64,000 nt of DNA from assembly GCA_965661575.1 (NCBI GenBank), contig CBFIEJ010000003.1, positions 1-64,000 on the forward strand, read 5' to 3'. Source of the stretch: UA16 sp965661575 (GTDB lineage: Bacteria; Bacteroidota; Bacteroidia; Flavobacteriales_D; Sanyastnellaceae). A program made the translations under genes and the position numbers. Below are positions 61,149 through 64,000 of this stretch, one piece after another (within the stretch, counting starts at the first letter, position 1; each line of letters opens with the position of its first letter). The notes under the pieces are model-generated. The model had not been told where the DNA came from. It saw only the letters and a list, made by a program, of their open reading frames with translations, and did no database searches.

Positions 61149-61706
61149 ATGAAATCAAAACATCTCATCCAGGCGGTATTCTTTATTTCGGCATTTTGTC
61201 TTTTTGCACCAAACCTAGCTGCCCAGCAGGATGGCACAGAACGCGAACAAAATCAAAAAACAAGAGTGCCTGCAAAAGAAAAAATCGATGCTTTGCGTCT
61301 CGCTTTCTACGTAGGTCAACTTTCTCTGACCCCGGAAGAGAGCGTCGAGTTCTTACCCTTACAGCTCCTAGCCGAGGAAGAGTTAAAAAGCCATGGGGAT
61401 CAACTGCGTGAAATCGAAAATCAATTAAGCGCAGCAAAAACAGATAAAGACTGCATCGAACTGATGGAAACAATGGATGACCTGCAACATCAAGGCATTG
61501 ACCTGCACAGCAAATGGGCTTTTGAGTTTGCTGCAGTCATCGGATATCAGAGAGCCGCTCAGCTGCCACAAATCGAACGGAAATTCCGAAGAATGATATT
61601 GCAGAAAGAAGGAGTGAAAGGACGAAAGAACCGCGAACAGAAAACCTCTGCTTACAAGCTTGGCCCAGGATTCAGCGAGTCTTTGCAACCAAGCAAACAC
61701 CATTGA
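61149..61706 (+). CDS. Spy/CpxP-like periplasmic protein
   Basis: A 185-residue exported protein. A signal peptide (IQAVFFISAFCLFAPNLAAQ) precedes a helical, charged mature part. It contains LRLAFYVGQLSLTPEES and VEFLPLQLLAEEE, the pattern of Spy/CpxP-like chaperones, then further helices and a basic tail. Such proteins sense or buffer misfolded proteins. As third gene of the sigma operon it may be both output and feedback input. The ATG at 61149 gives the signal peptide start. Its last 35 bases overlap the convergent msrB. Confidence 0.72.
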   Translation: MKSKHLIQAVFFISAFCLFAPNLAAQQDGTEREQNQKTRVPAKEKIDALRLAFYVGQLSLTPEESVEFLPLQLLAEEELKSHGDQLREIENQLSAAKTDKDCIELMETMDDLQHQGIDLHSKWAFEFAAVIGYQRAAQLPQIERKFRRMILQKEGVKGRKNREQKTSAYKLGPGFSESLQPSKHH

Positions 61707-62082
61707 TGCAAAAGCGTTTCCGAGTGGCCGTTGGTCCATCCGGAAACACATGTCCAAGGTGACCATCACAGGTTTTGCATCGCACCTCAATCCTGACCAT
61801 GCCGTAGGTACGGTCCATGCGCTCCTCAATGTTAGAATTCGGGTGTGGCCGGTCAAAACTCGGCCAGCCGCACCCAGAATCAAATTGAGCTTCTGATTCA
61901 AACAATGCAGAATCACATCCCTTGCAGTGAAAACTACCTTCATGGCCAGGCTTGTTGAACTGTGAGGAGAACGGTCGTTCCGTCCCATTCTCTCGGAGAA
62001 CTTGATAAGCCTCTGTCCCTAAGTCAGATTTCCACTCTTCATCTGACTTTTGGACTAGTGCATTCTTGTGCTTATCATCCAT
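61672..62082 (-). CDS. msrB: Peptide-methionine (R)-S-oxide reductase
   Basis: A cytoplasmic protein of 136 residues. It has the two zinc CxxC pairs (HCKGC, RCKTC), the GCGWPSF motif, HLGHVFPDGP, and the catalytic cysteine in RFCINGVCL. It reduces methionine-R-sulfoxide in proteins. The usual RYCINSASL has become RFCINGVCL, with one extra cysteine that might resolve the reaction. The gene lies 6 bases after the helicase stop and overlaps the Spy-like gene at the 3' end. Confidence 0.94.
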   Translation of the reverse strand: MDDKHKNALVQKSDEEWKSDLGTEAYQVLRENGTERPFSSQFNKPGHEGSFHCKGCDSALFESEAQFDSGCGWPSFDRPHPNSNIEERMDRTYGMVRIEVRCKTCDGHLGHVFPDGPTATRKRFCINGVCLVAKTR

Positions 62083-62088
62083 TGTGCG

Positions 62089-63411
62089 CTATCCCTTGTT
62101 CGACTTGTTGCGATTGAAAGGCTTCTTGCCTCGATTCCCGTCGCCTCCGTTCGACTTGCCTCCTCGGTGTGGTCGACCTCCTTTTCTACCGCCATGACCG
62201 CCGGATCTCCCACCGTGCCGACCGCCACCCCCGCGGTTCTTCGGGTTGTATTCAGGGCCCTTCCCAAGGCGCTCTGGAATCTCCAACTTCGGCACTTCCT
62301 TCTCGATCAACTTCTCAATTTTACCGAATCGGAATTGATCGTCGGGGTTGATCAACGTCACACCTTCTCCATCTTTGTCTGCGCGCGCTGTCCGACCGAT
62401 GCGATGGACATAATCTTCTTCGTTTGGTGGCACATCATAATTGACCACAAGCTCAATGCTATCGATATCAATACCGCGACTCACAACGTCTGTCGCTACA
62501 AGGATTGGAAATTTCTTTTGCCGAAAACCCAACATGACTGATTCTCGTTCTGATTGTTCAGCATCAGAAGAAATCCGTTCACATCGGATGCCCGCTTTTT
62601 TGAGCGTGCGCGTGATTTGAGAAACTGTTCGTTTTCGTGACGTGAAAACAATGCCCGATTTTACGTTTCGATCTTTCAAAACTTCCACCAAGACCTCATC
62701 CTTTTGGTGGTCAAACAAGACGTAAGCCCCTTGTTTGATTTTTTCCGCTGGCTTTGACAATGCCAGCTTGACTGTAACGGGATTGTTGAGCAAATCCTTC
62801 GAGAGGGTCTCGATGCGGTCCGGCATTGTTGCACTGAACAACAGGGTTTGCCGTTCTTTTTTGCACTTTTCTGCGATCCGCATGATGTCACCATGGAACC
62901 CCATGTCCAGCATGCGATCAGCTTCGTCCAGAATCAAACACGTGAGCTCAGACAGGTCGACATAACCCAAGGTCAAATGAGAGAGGAATCGACCAGGTGT
63001 GGCAATGATAATATCCGCTCCTTTTGTCAGCGCTTTCTTCTCTCGAGAAAAGTCATGTCCAGACCCTCCACCATAAATGGCCAAGCTTGTGACTTTGGCA
63101 TAATAGCCAAATCCTTCTACGGCTTGATCGATTTGCTGTGCCAATTCTCGGGTCGGCACTACGATCAGAGCTTTGATTTTGCCATTGTCTGGCGTATCCA
63201 AAATGCGGTCTATCGTAGGCAACAAAAATGCCCCTGTCTTCCCAGTGCCTGTTTGAGCAATGCCCATGAGATCTTGTCCATCCAATATCTTTGGAATGGA
63301 TTCTGATTGAATCGGTGTTGCCTCCTGAAAACCCATTGCTTCCAGCGCGTCCATGACGTCTGGGTGCATGTTCAATGCATCAAATCTGACGCGTTCGTTG
63401 TTATCTTCCAC
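62089..63411 (-). CDS. DEAD-box RNA helicase (RhlE/CshA-like)
   Basis: A 440-residue helicase with all motifs: the Q motif (GFQEATPIQ), AQTGTGKT, PTRELAQQ, DEADRMLDMGF, SAT, ATDVVSRGID and HRIGRTAR. The C-terminal 60 residues are glycine, arginine and lysine rich, an RNA-binding tail. It acts in RNA unwinding, often in ribosome assembly or cold response. The start is a GTG at 63411; it keeps the phenylalanine upstream of the Q motif, and a stop lies just before it. TACCTTTA (one mismatch to the -7 box) ends 4 bases before the GTG. Confidence 0.95.
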   Translation of the reverse strand: MEDNNERVRFDALNMHPDVMDALEAMGFQEATPIQSESIPKILDGQDLMGIAQTGTGKTGAFLLPTIDRILDTPDNGKIKALIVVPTRELAQQIDQAVEGFGYYAKVTSLAIYGGGSGHDFSREKKALTKGADIIIATPGRFLSHLTLGYVDLSELTCLILDEADRMLDMGFHGDIMRIAEKCKKERQTLLFSATMPDRIETLSKDLLNNPVTVKLALSKPAEKIKQGAYVLFDHQKDEVLVEVLKDRNVKSGIVFTSRKRTVSQITRTLKKAGIRCERISSDAEQSERESVMLGFRQKKFPILVATDVVSRGIDIDSIELVVNYDVPPNEEDYVHRIGRTARADKDGEGVTLINPDDQFRFGKIEKLIEKEVPKLEIPERLGKGPEYNPKNRGGGGRHGGRSGGHGGRKGGRPHRGGKSNGGDGNRGKKPFNRNKSNKG

Positions 63412-63481
63412 GGCTTAAAGGTAGCTCGCTTGCAACTAATGCCCCCTTTCCGCTGTTGTTTATCTGTATTACATCACTAGA

Positions 63482-64000
63482 ATGTTCAGAATCTTACCAC
63501 AAAAACGCATCGTCAAGCGTCAAAGCGCCCCGACGCGACCGCGGAATACCTTGCTTTTTGTGCTGCTCGCAATCGGAGCCCTAGCCACTCAAGCGCGCAA
63601 TAGCGAAGCGCTAGCAGCCCACGCGATGGGAGGAGAAGTGGTCTATGAATACCTTGGTGGAGGAGATTTTGAAATCTCCTTGATTTTTTACCGAGAATGC
63701 TTTGGAAACGTCCAGCCCTTTGGCTGGCAAAATGGCGGAACAAATCTGGATCCCGAGATTCAACTGGGCATTTTTGAAGGCAACAATCCGTTCAACATTT
63801 ACACAGTTGACCTCGATATAACCTCCATTGAACCCCTCGAAACTGTACTTGAAAACCCGTGCGGAAACTTGCCAGAAGACTTGTGCATGCAGCGGCTAGA
63901 ATATTCAATTGTCGTCAACCTCCCGCCCAGTGCGATTGGTTATGACCTTATCTTCCAACGTTGTTGCCGCAACCCAGGAATTTCGAACCTTCCCAATCCA
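63482..64000 (+). CDS. Start of a giant T9SS type B-like extracellular protein (cut by window end)
   Basis: An open frame runs from the ATG at 63482 to the window edge without a stop (173 codons). After a hydrophobic signal (TLLFVLLAIGALATQA), the protein reads AHAMGGEVVYEYLGGGDFEI, FYRECFGNVQPF, and later LEYSIVVNLPPSAIGYDLIF with QRCCRNPGISNLP. This pattern is typical of the N-terminus of very large Bacteroidota proteins with PKD repeats and a gliding-motility-type C-terminal (type B T9SS) domain. The rest lies outside the window. Confidence 0.82.
   Translation, partial: MFRILPQKRIVKRQSAPTRPRNTLLFVLLAIGALATQARNSEALAAHAMGGEVVYEYLGGGDFEISLIFYRECFGNVQPFGWQNGGTNLDPEIQLGIFEGNNPFNIYTVDLDITSIEPLETVLENPCGNLPEDLCMQRLEYSIVVNLPPSAIGYDLIFQRCCRNPGISNLPNP

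Overview
The window is a chromosomal piece of a Bacteroidota bacterium, most likely of the order Flavobacteriales. The evidence is a fused GldF-GldG gliding protein, PorT-like and PorE-like type IX secretion (T9SS) proteins, several secreted proteins with T9SS C-terminal sorting domains, a SusC/SusD pair, a NUDIX-type (NrtR/AraR-like) sugar regulator, almost no Shine-Dalgarno sequences, and repeated matches to the Bacteroidota -7 promoter element TAnnTTTG. Genus cannot be named from sequence reading alone. The window is gene-dense: no stretch over 300 bases lacks a gene. Bases 1-54 show nothing recognisable. There are no insertion sequences, CRISPR arrays, phage genes or rRNA genes, and one tRNA.

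Layout. 0-3.3 kb: tRNA-Met, a START-like protein, and a leftward operon of a 3-oxoadipyl-CoA-type thiolase, a PaaY-like hexapeptide protein and TrmN6. 3.4-9.2 kb: a glycosyltransferase, then a leftward set ending in GldFG and a DUF4340-like protein, with an ABM-like protein and a SAM hydrolase upstream. 9.2-20.9 kb: housekeeping genes (phoH, purC, TsaC-like, cca, glnS, a LytTR regulator, clpS, rpe, coaE, NfeD/SPFH, an ATE-like aminoacyl transferase, xth). 21-42 kb: an alpha-glucan locus. Leftward it holds a GH65 phosphorylase, beta-phosphoglucomutase, a BadF-type sugar kinase, GAPDH and PFK. Rightward it holds the NUDIX regulator, a CotH-like protein, a T9SS GH13 amylase, then SusC, SusD, two small exported proteins and a GH13 lipoprotein. 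42-48 kb: an exported sugar-dehydrogenase-like protein, a TonB receptor and a PorE-like OmpA protein. 48-54.5 kb: a phosphodiesterase, rho with a structured leader and a very long disordered N-terminal region, PorT, a CapD-like epimerase and YigZ. 54.6-64 kb: a large FG-GAP T9SS protein, mtaB, lgt, an ECF sigma factor with a membrane partner and a Spy-like protein, msrB, a DEAD-box helicase and the 5' part of a T9SS type B giant protein.

How it works together. The 21-42 kb block reads as one pathway: outside amylases cut starch-like glucan, SusCD imports oligosaccharides, the cytoplasmic GH65 enzyme and beta-PGM turn disaccharide into glucose-6-phosphate, the kinase may capture the free glucose, and PFK and GAPDH are the next glycolytic steps in the same cluster. 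A dyad between pfkA and the NUDIX regulator is a candidate shared operator.

The most striking signal that gene annotation does not explain is positional. Five genes carry an exact TAnnTTTG box whose last base lies only 3-5 nt before the start codon, and six more carry a one-mismatch box at the same distance. This predicts leaderless mRNAs. Other points are an ATE-like transferase that lacks the N-terminal cysteine cluster, four inverted repeats in a row upstream of rho, and two divergent genes whose start codons abut inside one CATATG.
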